From Bacteroidota bacterium (lineage in GTDB: Bacteria > Bacteroidota > Bacteroidia > NS11-12g > UBA955): a stretch of 64,000 nt of DNA. Both the position numbers and the translations under genes were made by a program. Position 1 is the stretch's first letter; every line of letters starts with the position of its first letter. Under the pieces are notes generated by a model. That model did no database searches, was not told the DNA's origin, and was given only the letters and a program-made list of their open reading frames with translations. Where the stretch lies: contig JAIYAW010000009.1 in NCBI GenBank assembly GCA_027488835.1, positions 248,001-312,000 on the forward strand, given 5' to 3'. Of the stretch, positions 17,662-26,486 are shown one piece after another.

Positions 17662-19674
17662 TTACTTAATATTAAATCGAATTCCTGAGTAAAAATTTAC
17701 ACCATTCGCTGGAGCCCATGAATTTGCTGCGTCAAAAATTTCGCCTTGGCTATTTTTAATGCTTAAAATAGGATCTTCCTGTTTTACATTTCCAATGTTC
17801 TCAATGCCTAAATAAAATTCAAAACTGTTGCTATAGGCTTTTCTGATTTGAAAGTTTGCGATGACAAACGAAGGGCTATATTTATTTTCTGTTTCAGAGA
17901 AATAGGCGAATCTTTTTTGACCATTAATTTGCGCTACTCCATCAAAATACCATTTATTCCTTGTTTTATAGCCAATAACCAATAATCCTCTGTGAATACT
18001 TTGAAAAGGTGAAATTTGGAATTTGTTATTTAGCCATTGGAGGTTTTTGGCATATCTATAAGCGAATTTAACTTCCATTCTACGAATAGGATGAATGGTC
18101 CATTCTGCATGGATACTGTTTGTTGTGCCGGCAAATTGTCCCCCATAAGAATGAATTAGAGTTTGCTTCAAACTCAAATCTCTGTCAATCACTGTTTGTT
18201 GCGAAAATCGAGTCGAAAAGACATCGATGGTAAGTGTACTTGGATAATCTAGAAAGAAGAAGTTTTTCAAATAACTAATTCCACCGTTAAATCCTTTTTC
18301 TTGAGCCAATCCATAGGGCATTGAGGAATTTGTTGTTGAAATTAAAATTTCTTTGTTCGTAATAAAGAGTGGTAGGTTTTCAATTAAAGCATAAGAAGTA
18401 CGACGGCCTAATCCAGCTTGTAAAAACAACTTGTTATTTTTATTGAACTCAATTTTAGCATGTACACGTGGTGTGAAAAAGTAGCCGAATAAATTGTGGT
18501 AATCCTCGCGAAGTCCCAATACCCAAGATAATTTTTTTGTGGTCATTACTAATTCTCCAAATACTCCAAACTGTTTTTCAGAGAAATTGAAATTTAATGG
18601 GGCAGTAGCTAGAAATAAATTATCGGCAATGGACTCATTGAGTTGATTTACCATGGCAGAAATCCCTGTCTTTATCTTAAAAAGTTCATTGAGTTGATTC
18701 TCGTAAACACCTGAATAACTAATTTTCGATTCTTTACCAATGTAATTCCGATTAATACTAAAATTCAACAAAGTTCTGTTTTGATGGTTTGAAATATTGA
18801 GGATACTTCCAATACTTGAATTTGAGTCGAGAATGATGCCAAACTTGGTAAAAACATCCAATCGATTCTCATTTTGCACAAAGTGAAAATTATTCAATGT
18901 ATTATCGAATTGATTAGTTCCAACTTTCATCGCGCCAGCATCTTTCGATTCAGTCCAATAGGTTGCGCCAAATTGTCCTTCTAGATTTTTTCCTTGATAA
19001 TTAGTTTGGTTTCCAACAAAAATCCTTGAGGTTTGAGGCATGTCTGAATATCCATCTTTATTCATATCGGTTGGATACCATTGTTTTCCTATATGCAGGA
19101 AACTATGTGATGTCCACTTACTTGATAGGATTGACTTTTGAACCAAATTCAATTCCGAACGACCTTGGTTGTTTTGGTAGGCGTTGACCTGCCATGACGG
19201 ATCGGCAATGTCCGATTTAAGGCCGTAATCAATGCCACCTGTTAATCCTTCATATCCAAGCGTTACTGAACCCGTTCCTTTTGCAAGTCGAACGTCTGAA
19301 ACCATGGGGCCAGGAATGTTATTCAATCCGTTTAAAGTTGCCAAACCGCCCAATTGAGGAATATTGTCGCGGGTCATTAAGGCATATTTTCCATTTAGTC
19401 CCATCATCTCTATTTGTCGAATGCCAGAAACCCCGTCGGCATTAGAAATTTCAACGGTATTGCTTAGCTCAAAGCTTTCCGAAAGGGTACAGCAAGCTGC
19501 CTTTTTAAATTCGGTAGAATTTAAAACTTGTTTCAATCTGGCACCAGTGCTTTCTTCAAACGAACCCGCTTTTTCACCATGTATTTCAATGGTTTTGATG
19601 GAATCAATTATTGGTTGGCAAAAGACCAGGGGCGAAATTAGAAACAATAAGGCAAATACAATTAATGATCGCAT
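17662..19674 (-). CDS. TonB-dependent receptor, probable copper type
   Basis: Outer-membrane receptor of 670 residues that would import a ligand with energy from TonB/ExbBD. It has a signal peptide (MRSLIVFALLFLISPLVFC), a plug domain with AACCTLSESFELSNTVEIS and GIRQIEMMGLNGKYALMTRD, and a 22-strand-type barrel ending in an aromatic-rich strand (NGVNFYSGIRFNIK). The paired Cys in the plug is the mark of a receptor group I associate with HMA-domain partners and copper. No N-terminal carboxypeptidase-like domain is present. It overlaps the upstream HMA gene by 13 bases. The metal is inference. Confidence 0.88.
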   Translation of the reverse strand: MRSLIVFALLFLISPLVFCQPIIDSIKTIEIHGEKAGSFEESTGARLKQVLNSTEFKKAACCTLSESFELSNTVEISNADGVSGIRQIEMMGLNGKYALMTRDNIPQLGGLATLNGLNNIPGPMVSDVRLAKGTGSVTLGYEGLTGGIDYGLKSDIADPSWQVNAYQNNQGRSELNLVQKSILSSKWTSHSFLHIGKQWYPTDMNKDGYSDMPQTSRIFVGNQTNYQGKNLEGQFGATYWTESKDAGAMKVGTNQFDNTLNNFHFVQNENRLDVFTKFGIILDSNSSIGSILNISNHQNRTLLNFSINRNYIGKESKISYSGVYENQLNELFKIKTGISAMVNQLNESIADNLFLATAPLNFNFSEKQFGVFGELVMTTKKLSWVLGLREDYHNLFGYFFTPRVHAKIEFNKNNKLFLQAGLGRRTSYALIENLPLFITNKEILISTTNSSMPYGLAQEKGFNGGISYLKNFFFLDYPSTLTIDVFSTRFSQQTVIDRDLSLKQTLIHSYGGQFAGTTNSIHAEWTIHPIRRMEVKFAYRYAKNLQWLNNKFQISPFQSIHRGLLVIGYKTRNKWYFDGVAQINGQKRFAYFSETENKYSPSFVIANFQIRKAYSNSFEFYLGIENIGNVKQEDPILSIKNSQGEIFDAANSWAPANGVNFYSGIRFNIK

Positions 19675-20021
19675 TTTGCGCCGTCTCTATATTTGCAACA
19701 ATCAGGAAGGTTGGAATAGACTACATTGTCGGCTTTTACAACTTCCGTATCGTGACCAACCATGGCTACCATATTATGGAATTGCTCTTCTTTAAAAAGC
19801 AAAGGGTTATAAGTAACAGTGAGTTGCTCAGTTTTGAAGTTATAAATTGCTTTATAAATGCCTTTTCTGTCGAGTGCATTTTCAATTCGTTCTTTGCACA
19901 TTTCGCAAACTCCAAATACTTTGAAGCTGTAGGTAGTTTTTTTCGGGGGATTGATGGCCATTCCGGTCATCAATATGATTGTGAACAAGGCAAGGCTTGT
20001 TGTTTGAATAAATTTTTTCAT
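19662..20021 (-). CDS. Secreted heavy-metal-associated (HMA) domain protein
   Basis: A 119-residue protein with an N-terminal signal peptide (MKKFIQTTSLALFTIILMTG), so the metal site is periplasmic. The HMA fold has its metal loop at GVCEMCKERIENAL (CxxC), followed by AIYNFKTEQLTVTYNPL. The C-terminus adds a second Cys cluster, LPDCCKYRDGAKCDH. Such proteins bind Cu(I) or similar soft metals. It lies between the HYC_CC_PP-like gene and the TonB receptor in one leftward operon and may pass metal from the receptor onward. Confidence 0.88.
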   Translation of the reverse strand: MKKFIQTTSLALFTIILMTGMAINPPKKTTYSFKVFGVCEMCKERIENALDRKGIYKAIYNFKTEQLTVTYNPLLFKEEQFHNMVAMVGHDTEVVKADNVVYSNLPDCCKYRDGAKCDH

Positions 20022-20100
20022 CTTTTTTCTTATTTAAATTTTAACATATTGTTATTTAATGGCATAACAAATTAAGCCAATTCGAAAAAAAGAAATGATT

Positions 20101-20508
20101 TTAAATAATCCAAACACAATTTAGCTCGCAATACGGATGATTGAGAGGTGAATTGGGTGGTTTTTGATTGAAATAAACTTCGGTACCAGCATTGTTGTTT
20201 AATGCCAATGTTTCCAGAAAGATTGGCATTAAAACCGATTTTGCCATAGGAATAGTAAGTTTCTTTTTCGATCCCTCAAAATACTTAGGGGTAATATAGT
20301 AAACTTGGATATTGGTGCAGCATACAGACGGTTCAACTTCAAGTTTATCTTTAGCTGAACAGCATTTTGGGATGTTTTCGTGCGGGTTACAGCAAGATTT
20401 TACTGGCTGCATCTTTTCTGTTGAAGTGCATACGTGAAACGCAATATTCATCATTCCACTGCTTAAAACAGTGAAGAGAATAGTGATAATCAGGAGTATG
20501 CGCTTCAT
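20101..20508 (-). CDS. HYC_CC_PP-like secreted Cys-rich protein
   Basis: A 135-residue protein with a signal peptide (MKRILLIITILFTVLSSGM). The mature part has HVC (FHVCTSTEK), three CC pairs (KSCCNPH, PKCCSAK, SVCCTNIQ) and QKPPNSP near the end. That order resembles the Bacteroidota HYC_CC_PP family, of unknown function, which is found beside TonB receptors and HMA proteins. A role in binding copper or another thiophilic metal is inference. The ATG at 20508 is chosen because the signal peptide starts there; a start at 20607 adds a charged leader. A -7 box TATATTTG (20514-20521, minus strand) ends 5 bases upstream. Confidence 0.75.
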   Translation of the reverse strand: MKRILLIITILFTVLSSGMMNIAFHVCTSTEKMQPVKSCCNPHENIPKCCSAKDKLEVEPSVCCTNIQVYYITPKYFEGSKKKLTIPMAKSVLMPIFLETLALNNNAGTEVYFNQKPPNSPLNHPYCELNCVWII

Positions 20509-20513
20509 TATAA

Positions 20514-20521
20514 CAAATATA
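20514..20521 (-). promoter_or_regulatory. -7 promoter element (TATATTTG) of the metal operon
   Basis: The plus strand reads CAAATATA, a perfect TAnnTTTG on the minus strand. It sits 5 bases upstream of the first gene of the three-gene metal operon. No matching -33 TTG was found at standard spacing. Confidence 0.5.
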
Positions 20522-20575
20522 ATAAATTTATTTGATTTCGACCTTATTCTAACGTAATATCGTAGTCGGATTAAT

Positions 20576-22225
20576 ATGTTTAAATCACTCTTTCGTAGAA
20601 AAACCAATTTTCATTATGAGTCGGAACATGAGCTGCATAAAGTGCTCAATGTTAGAGATTTGACTTTTTTTGGGATTGCTGCAATTATTGGGGGAGGAAT
20701 TTTTAGTTCTATAGGTCAAGCATGCTATGAAGGCGGGCCTGGTGTTGTTTTCTTGTTTATTATATGCGCAGTGGCCTGTGGATTCGCGGCCTTGTGTTAT
20801 GCGGAGTTTTCAAGCCGAATTCCAGTTTCTGGTAGTGCTTATACTTACGCATATGCTTCGTTTGGTGAATTGTTTGCTTGGATTATTGGTTGGGCACTGT
20901 TAATGGAGTATTCCATCGGAAATATTTATATTGCTTTTTCGTGGTCGGGTTATTTTACCCATTTGCTCGATGCAATGAATATGCATAGTCCACGTTGGCT
21001 GATAACCGATTATAAAACAGCGAGTGGTGTATCTGTTATTCGGGGAACTGTTTTGAACGAAGACGAATTGTCGGCATTACAAGCATGGAAATCGGCTCCA
21101 ATGATAGGGTCCCTCAAAATTATTTTTGATTTGCCCGCACTCATTATTAATGTATTGATTACAATGTTGGTATATAGGGGTATCAACGAATCGAGAAAAA
21201 CGAGCAACGCCATGGTGATTTTAAAGTTGGCAGTAATCATTCTTATTATTGTTGTTGGTGCTTTTTATATTGATATTGAAAATTATAAGCCATTTGCTCC
21301 CAAAGGATTCGATGGTATTATGCAAGGAGTTTCGGCTGTGTTTTTTACCTATATTGGTTTTGATGCTGTGAGCACATTGGCTGAGGAAAGTAAAAATCCG
21401 CAACGTGATTTGCCTAGGGGGATGTTTTATTCACTTATCATTTGTACTGTATTGTACATTCTAATTTCGTTGGTTTTAACGGGTATGGCTCCATACAGTT
21501 TGTTGAAAGTAGATGATCCATTGGCTTTTGTTTTGAACTACAAAGGAATCAAATGGTTAGAGTACATTGTTTCAATCAGTGCTATCATTGCAATGACAAG
21601 CGTTTTATTGGTGTTTCAAATGGGTCAACCCCGTATATGGATGTCAATGAGCCGCGATGGATTATTGCCAAAAGCATTTTCTAAAATTCATCCGAAGTAT
21701 AAAACGCCTGGATTTTCTACAATAGTAACGGGATTGGTTGTTGGGGTTCCAATTTTATTTACAGACGCGAATTTTGTGTTGGATTTCACCTCTATTGGAA
21801 CCATTTTTGCCTTTATATTGGTTTGTGGTGGTGTTTTGTTATTGCCAAAACGCGATAAAGTAACAGGTGGTTTTCATATGCCATATGTCAACTCTAAATT
21901 TATATTTCCTGCTATCATTATAATCACTATTTTGTTTACATATTATAACGTCCCGAATTATTTTATAGGCGTTTTAAATTTGAAGAATTGGGACATTTTC
22001 AACTTGTCTCACCGATTGATGTGGATAGCATTATTGTTTTTATCGGCATTATCCTATAAAAAACAATATTCTTTGATACCCATGTTGGGATTAACAACTT
22101 GTATGTATTTGTTGACTGGAATGAAGGCTGAAAATTGGATTTGGTTTTTCATTTGGTTTTTTATTGGATTAATTTTGTATTTCGCTTACGGATACAGAAA
22201 AAGTAATTTGGCGCATGGAAAATAA
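20576..22225 (+). CDS. APC-family amino acid permease
   Basis: Inner-membrane amino-acid transporter of 549 residues with about 12-14 helices. The family signature is clear in the first helix (FFGIAAIIGGGIFSSIGQA, with the unwound GGGIF segment) and in the helix-5/6 region (GVSAVFFTYIGFDAVSTLAEE). Length and the YESEHELHKVLNVRDL leader resemble the cationic-amino-acid transporter (CAT/YhdG-type) branch; the substrate is inference. It is divergent from the metal operon with 67 bases between starts. The DciA-like gene overlaps its end by 11 bases. Confidence 0.92.
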   Translation: MFKSLFRRKTNFHYESEHELHKVLNVRDLTFFGIAAIIGGGIFSSIGQACYEGGPGVVFLFIICAVACGFAALCYAEFSSRIPVSGSAYTYAYASFGELFAWIIGWALLMEYSIGNIYIAFSWSGYFTHLLDAMNMHSPRWLITDYKTASGVSVIRGTVLNEDELSALQAWKSAPMIGSLKIIFDLPALIINVLITMLVYRGINESRKTSNAMVILKLAVIILIIVVGAFYIDIENYKPFAPKGFDGIMQGVSAVFFTYIGFDAVSTLAEESKNPQRDLPRGMFYSLIICTVLYILISLVLTGMAPYSLLKVDDPLAFVLNYKGIKWLEYIVSISAIIAMTSVLLVFQMGQPRIWMSMSRDGLLPKAFSKIHPKYKTPGFSTIVTGLVVGVPILFTDANFVLDFTSIGTIFAFILVCGGVLLLPKRDKVTGGFHMPYVNSKFIFPAIIIITILFTYYNVPNYFIGVLNLKNWDIFNLSHRLMWIALLFLSALSYKKQYSLIPMLGLTTCMYLLTGMKAENWIWFFIWFFIGLILYFAYGYRKSNLAHGK

Positions 22226-22511
22226 AGAGAATAGGGAGAAGCCCATTGGTAATGTGCTAGATGCAATGTTTAAGAAGTATAGACTTCAGCCTAAAATGCA
22301 CGAAATAGACATTGTAAACCGCTGGGAAGAAATAGTTGGAAGTTTGGTTTTCAAACACACGTCAGAAATTAAAATGCTCAATAAAACACTTTATGTAAAG
22401 TTTGACAATGCACCGTTGAAAAACGAGATGTTTTTACAAAAGGATTTACTCTTAAAAAGAGTCAATGATACATTTGAGGAACAAATTATTGAGAAAATTT
22501 TTATTGGATAA
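22215..22511 (+). CDS. DciA-like DUF721 protein
   Basis: A 98-residue cytoplasmic protein of the DUF721 family. The segment IVNRWEEIVGSLVFKHTSEI and the following NKTLYVKFDNAPLKNEM give the KH-like fold of DciA, the ancestral helicase loader that works with DnaB at replication initiation in bacteria lacking DnaC. Its location beside a permease is not informative. It overlaps the permease by 11 bases at the start and the convergent yihY gene by 11 bases at the end. Confidence 0.85.
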   Translation: MENKENREKPIGNVLDAMFKKYRLQPKMHEIDIVNRWEEIVGSLVFKHTSEIKMLNKTLYVKFDNAPLKNEMFLQKDLLLKRVNDTFEEQIIEKIFIG

Positions 22512-23511
22512 GTGCATCTGCATCCGCTTTTCTTTTCTTTGAAATCTCTACTTTATCAATACTTGCATTTAATTCAAATCCTATCAGGATAATCATGATA
22601 TTCATATAAATAAGCACCATTAAGGCTAAAATTGCACCAATTGAGCCATAAACTTTGTTGTAGCTATCAAAATTATTTACATATAAGCTAAAACCGATTG
22701 TAGTCAAAATTGACAAAACTGTTGTAAAGACTGCCCCAACAGAGAAGAATCTCCAACGCTGATGATTGGAGGGAGCAAAAAAGTAAATGCTAGATATTGC
22801 AAACAAGAACAATGTGCACATTAAAAGATATTCGAATATGGTCAATATTACCGAGTACACTGAAAAAAGTGGCCATTTATGCGCTTCCATATAGGATTCT
22901 ATTTGGAAACTCCAAGTAACCAATAATAAAAAGAAAATGATTAAAATACACATCCAAAAAGTCAAGAAAACCGCTTTTCCTCGAATATGTAACCAACTTT
23001 TCTTTTGAGGGATGGCGACCCGTCTGTTAAAGGTATTGATCATTAAATGGAATGAGTTCGATGCGAAATAAATGGTTAATATAAAACCAAACGACAGTAA
23101 GCTTGAGTTTTGCTTGTGAAGAATTTCTAAGATGGTACTTGAAATTTCTTCATAGGTTTTTTTCGGAAGAATTAATGCCAATTGTTGAATAAATTGGGAT
23201 TTTATTCCCTTAATTGGCAAATAAGCTATTAGTGTAAGTAAAAAGATGAGTGCTGGAAACAGTGCTGTAAAGAAATTGAAACTTAAACTGGTTGCTCTAA
23301 TATTTAAGTTTTCTAAGAACATGGAACGAAAGAAATATTTGCCCACATCATAAATGGAATGTCCATTAAGTCCTTTGATAGTAGTTCTCTTAAAATACTG
23401 TAAAACAGGATGTAATGGTTTATCTTCTACGATCTCTTCGGATGCATTTTTATCATCAATGGGCTTATTATGGTGTATTTTATTATCCTTAGATCTATAA
23501 AAATGTGCCAT
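22501..23511 (-). CDS. YihY/BrkB family membrane protein
   Basis: A 336-residue inner-membrane protein with six helices after a charged N-terminal region of about 65 residues. The family markers are ATSLSFNFFTALFPALIFL in helix 1 and a VYGSIGAILALMVLIYM stretch near the end. Despite old annotations as ribonuclease BN or a virulence factor, the family's role is unsettled; transport or lipid functions have been proposed. It is the last gene of the leftward thioesterase/yihY pair (2-base gap). Confidence 0.88.
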   Translation of the reverse strand: MAHFYRSKDNKIHHNKPIDDKNASEEIVEDKPLHPVLQYFKRTTIKGLNGHSIYDVGKYFFRSMFLENLNIRATSLSFNFFTALFPALIFLLTLIAYLPIKGIKSQFIQQLALILPKKTYEEISSTILEILHKQNSSLLSFGFILTIYFASNSFHLMINTFNRRVAIPQKKSWLHIRGKAVFLTFWMCILIIFFLLLVTWSFQIESYMEAHKWPLFSVYSVILTIFEYLLMCTLFLFAISSIYFFAPSNHQRWRFFSVGAVFTTVLSILTTIGFSLYVNNFDSYNKVYGSIGAILALMVLIYMNIMIILIGFELNASIDKVEISKKRKADADALIQ

Positions 23512-23513
23512 AA

Positions 23514-23909
23514 TTAATTCATTAAAAACACTTTGTATTGCTCAGGTAGTTTTATTGGGCGCAAGTCTGATTTTCTCACAAAAAACAATTCTGTTTCACC
23601 CGTATTCAACAATTCGCCATTTTGGTTGAATGTTTTGTATTCAAACTTACATCTCACCTCAGGGGGAGCGGTTAAGTTTACTTCAATGGTTAGTAAATCA
23701 TCATATTTGCCTGCTTTCAGAAAAGTAAATTTCATGCTTCTTACTGGCATTAATATTCCATCATCCTCCAGATCTTTATAAGAAATACCACGATTTCTTA
23801 ATATTTCAGTTCTGGCTTCTTCGTAATAGAGGGCATAAATGGAATGGTGAATAAATCCCATTCTGTCGCATTCTGCATATCGTACCCTAATTTGATGTGA
23901 ATGTGTCAT
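23514..23909 (-). CDS. Acyl-CoA thioesterase (hot-dog fold, YbgC/FadM type)
   Basis: A 131-residue single hot-dog domain protein that hydrolyses acyl-CoA thioesters. The active-site segment is VRYAECDRMGFIHHSIYALY, where family members have an Asp at the position of the Asp in ECD, followed by the central helix YEEARTEILRNRG. In proteobacteria YbgC accompanies the tol-pal genes; here it neighbours yihY. It starts one base before the methyltransferase-like gene's stop region, suggesting one transcript. Chain-length preference unknown. Confidence 0.9.
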   Translation of the reverse strand: MTHSHQIRVRYAECDRMGFIHHSIYALYYEEARTEILRNRGISYKDLEDDGILMPVRSMKFTFLKAGKYDDLLTIEVNLTAPPEVRCKFEYKTFNQNGELLNTGETELFFVRKSDLRPIKLPEQYKVFLMN

Positions 23910-24659
23910 TTAATATCGCAATATAAACTTTTGTTTGATTTGTTCGGTACGAAAAAATATAATTCCCATTTTGAACAATTCAACACTGGCTGTAACCTCA
24001 GGCAAATTGGTAATTTGTTGCCAGTTGATATAATGGTCATTTGTATGTCTAATATTGGTGAAAATTACCATTGAATGAGTATGAAATCTTGTTTTGAAAT
24101 TGTCGTAAAACTTCCAAAAATCATCTGCATCTGATGTACCATGAATGAGACAAAGGTCAAAATAAGTTTGATTGTCCAATTCTGTATTGTAAAAATTTTC
24201 AAACAAATTTGATTGATAATAATTTGCAAATTCGGAATTTGTGTGTAATTTGATTTTATCTAACTTATTTGTAGTCAATAGGAAATTATGAGATAAAATT
24301 GGAAAGTCATGAATGATTGAATTAGACAATAAATAGTTCGATTCAATACCATTGTTCATTCCCAATTCAATCAAATGTTGTGGCTTATAAAACTCAACTA
24401 TACGTTGAAGGAGTTTTCCATATTTTGCATCTAAAGTAAATTTGTTGGTGTATTTAGATAGGGTAGAATGATCTAATTTACTTTTGCTTTGAAGCATCAA
24501 CATCCGCTGGTGCTCTATCATTTCAAAATTCATAGTAGAAGAATGATAAAGCACTTCGTCGGCAAAAGTATATACGAAAGGAGAATGTAAACCGTGACGC
24601 GAAGTTCCGGCTAAGTAGTATGAAATATAATCAGAGATTTCTAAAAACGCATTAAGCAT
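23910..24659 (-). CDS. SAM-dependent methyltransferase-like protein
   Basis: A 249-residue cytoplasmic protein. The start (YYLAGTSRHGLHSPFVYTFA) is typical of a Bacteroidota group annotated as class I methyltransferases. The SAM-binding motif I region reads HLIELGMNNGIESNYLL, a weakened form of the usual GxGxG, and motif II is replaced by YFDLCLIHGTSD. Catalytic activity and substrate cannot be inferred, and it may be a divergent or inactive member. It overlaps the DUF349 gene by 8 bases. Confidence 0.65.
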   Translation of the reverse strand: MLNAFLEISDYISYYLAGTSRHGLHSPFVYTFADEVLYHSSTMNFEMIEHQRMLMLQSKSKLDHSTLSKYTNKFTLDAKYGKLLQRIVEFYKPQHLIELGMNNGIESNYLLSNSIIHDFPILSHNFLLTTNKLDKIKLHTNSEFANYYQSNLFENFYNTELDNQTYFDLCLIHGTSDADDFWKFYDNFKTRFHTHSMVIFTNIRHTNDHYINWQQITNLPEVTASVELFKMGIIFFRTEQIKQKFILRY

Positions 24660-26463
24660 TCGCTTTTTTAGCTTGAATCACCAATTGAAGTTCTTTTTGG
24701 AGTTTTTCTAACTGTTCTTTTGATTTTTTAATTTTATCATCGAACTGTTTCAACATCGCCTCTGCATTTTTTGAATGAAGAAAAAACCCTTTGTTATTTT
24801 CAATGGTACTTAATTCGTCTTGGATTTTCTTCATTAAATCTCTCAATCGTTTTTCTTCACTTTGCAATTTGTATTTTGCATCGGGAGAAGCAGAAATTGA
24901 ATTCAAGTTATCTTTAACCATTGTTTCACGTTCAGCATTGCTGTTGTTACGTAAACCTTGGAAAAGTCCATCCATCAAGCCTTGGTATTGTTTATTCAAA
25001 CTTTGGAATTTCTTTCCAGAAACAAACCCAGAATCATTCCATTTGTTTTGTATGGCTTTTAAGTCGTTGAAATTTAATTTCTTATCAGTATTTTTTGTTA
25101 AGTTATCTAATTCAACTATAATTGCCTCCTTAGCAGTAACTGCTCCTGTTTCCTGTGTTTTACGTTCAGCAAACCATTTATTCTTTCTTTCATAGAAATG
25201 ATCAAACGCAGCACGGAAACGTTTCCAAATTATTTCGTTCTGTTCTTCTGGAACAGGACCAATTACTTTCCACTGATCTTGTAGGGCTTGAAATTGCTCA
25301 GAAGTTTTCATAAACTCATTGGCTTCTTGCATTTTTTCCGCTTGTTCACACAATGCAATTTTTTTAGCTAAATTATCTTTTCTATCAAATTGTATTTTCT
25401 TAAAGAAAGTTTTTCTTTCAGCATAAAATGCGTTCCTCGCACCTTGGAATCTTGTCCATATTTCTTCATTTTTTTCAGAAGGAACAGGGCCAATTTTCTT
25501 CCAATCTTCCAACATAGCATCAATTTCTTCAGCCATCTTGTTCCATTCTTTATTTGAAGATGGGAGAGCAGTAATTGCTGTTTCTGCTTTTTCAACCAAA
25601 AGAATTTTCTTTTCTAAATTTTGTTGACGTTGCGCATCAACTTCAGATTGATGTGCTTTTTGTACGTCAATTACCAAATCACTTGCGGCTTTAAATCGAG
25701 TCCAGATTTCGTCAGAAATTTCTTTACGCACTGGACCTGTATTTTTCCATTCATCGTGAATTTTATTCAAACTAATCATGGCTTTTCTGATGTTTTTCTC
25801 ATCCTTTAAGGCTTCTGCACGTTTGATCAATTCAATTTTGATTTCAAGATTTTTTTCGCGGTCTAAATCCTTTAACTCATTGAATTTTGATAAGTTATCG
25901 TAATATTTATCTAAGTGAAATTTGTATTTTGAATAAAGTGCTTCTTGATGTTCCTTTGGAATTTGTCTAATTTCTTTCCATTGGCGCATCAAATCGCGCA
26001 AATCATTCAAACTTGATTCATTCTCTTCAGATTCAACCAAAGCAACGATCTTGTCTAGAATGGCTTGTTTTTTATTTAAGTTTATCAGCTTTTCTTCTTC
26101 GGCACGTTTTCTTTCCACTTCACGCATTTCTTTAAACTTTTGAACTACTTCAAATAGTTTAATTTTTTGGTCGTCTTGTGGAGAAATAAAATCTTTAGGA
26201 TCATTTCCGGAAGCAACCCATTCTTTAATGAGCAAAGGTCTTTCCTGGTCTAAAAGGTTCTCAAATGCTTTACGAAGTTCCTGTAAGGTTTCGTAAGCTT
26301 GTTTCACATTTGTTGTGTGCAACAATGACTGAGCATGAGAAACAATTTGTTCCTTAGAAAAAGTGGCAAAGTTTTCTTTTAATTGAGCATCATCCTCATT
26401 TTGAAGAATCAATTTTTCTGCTTCGCCTAACTGATCATTGTAATTCTCTGAAAACTGATCCAT
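24652..26463 (-). CDS. DUF349 repeat protein
   Basis: A 603-residue highly charged, helical cytoplasmic protein. At least five copies of the DUF349 unit are visible, each with a W-K-x(2-4)-G-P-V core: WKNTGPVRKEISDEIWTRFK, WKKIGPVPSEKNEEIWTRFQ and WKVIGPVPEEQNEIIWKRFR, plus more degenerate copies (WKEIRQIPKEHQ, WNDSGFVSGKKFQ). The last 80 residues form a coiled coil (LMKKIQDELSTIENN, SKEQLEKLQKELQL). Function is unknown; the regular repeats suggest a scaffold. Lys/Glu-rich throughout. Confidence 0.88.
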   Translation of the reverse strand: MDQFSENYNDQLGEAEKLILQNEDDAQLKENFATFSKEQIVSHAQSLLHTTNVKQAYETLQELRKAFENLLDQERPLLIKEWVASGNDPKDFISPQDDQKIKLFEVVQKFKEMREVERKRAEEEKLINLNKKQAILDKIVALVESEENESSLNDLRDLMRQWKEIRQIPKEHQEALYSKYKFHLDKYYDNLSKFNELKDLDREKNLEIKIELIKRAEALKDEKNIRKAMISLNKIHDEWKNTGPVRKEISDEIWTRFKAASDLVIDVQKAHQSEVDAQRQQNLEKKILLVEKAETAITALPSSNKEWNKMAEEIDAMLEDWKKIGPVPSEKNEEIWTRFQGARNAFYAERKTFFKKIQFDRKDNLAKKIALCEQAEKMQEANEFMKTSEQFQALQDQWKVIGPVPEEQNEIIWKRFRAAFDHFYERKNKWFAERKTQETGAVTAKEAIIVELDNLTKNTDKKLNFNDLKAIQNKWNDSGFVSGKKFQSLNKQYQGLMDGLFQGLRNNSNAERETMVKDNLNSISASPDAKYKLQSEEKRLRDLMKKIQDELSTIENNKGFFLHSKNAEAMLKQFDDKIKKSKEQLEKLQKELQLVIQAKKANA

Positions 26464-26486
26464 GGTTTAATAAGTTATGTGATATT

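Noticed and set aside
19611-20075. Open frame of 154 codons on the plus strand across the HMA gene
   Set aside because: No family pattern; the minus-strand HMA and TonB receptor genes explain the region fully.
23910-24659. Confident methyltransferase assignment
   Set aside because: The SAM-binding motif is degenerate (ELGMNNGIES), so it is listed only as methyltransferase-like.
24791-25195. Open frame of 134 codons on the plus strand inside the DUF349 gene
   Set aside because: It is a shadow of the Lys/Glu-rich minus-strand repeats, read as Leu/Phe/Ser.
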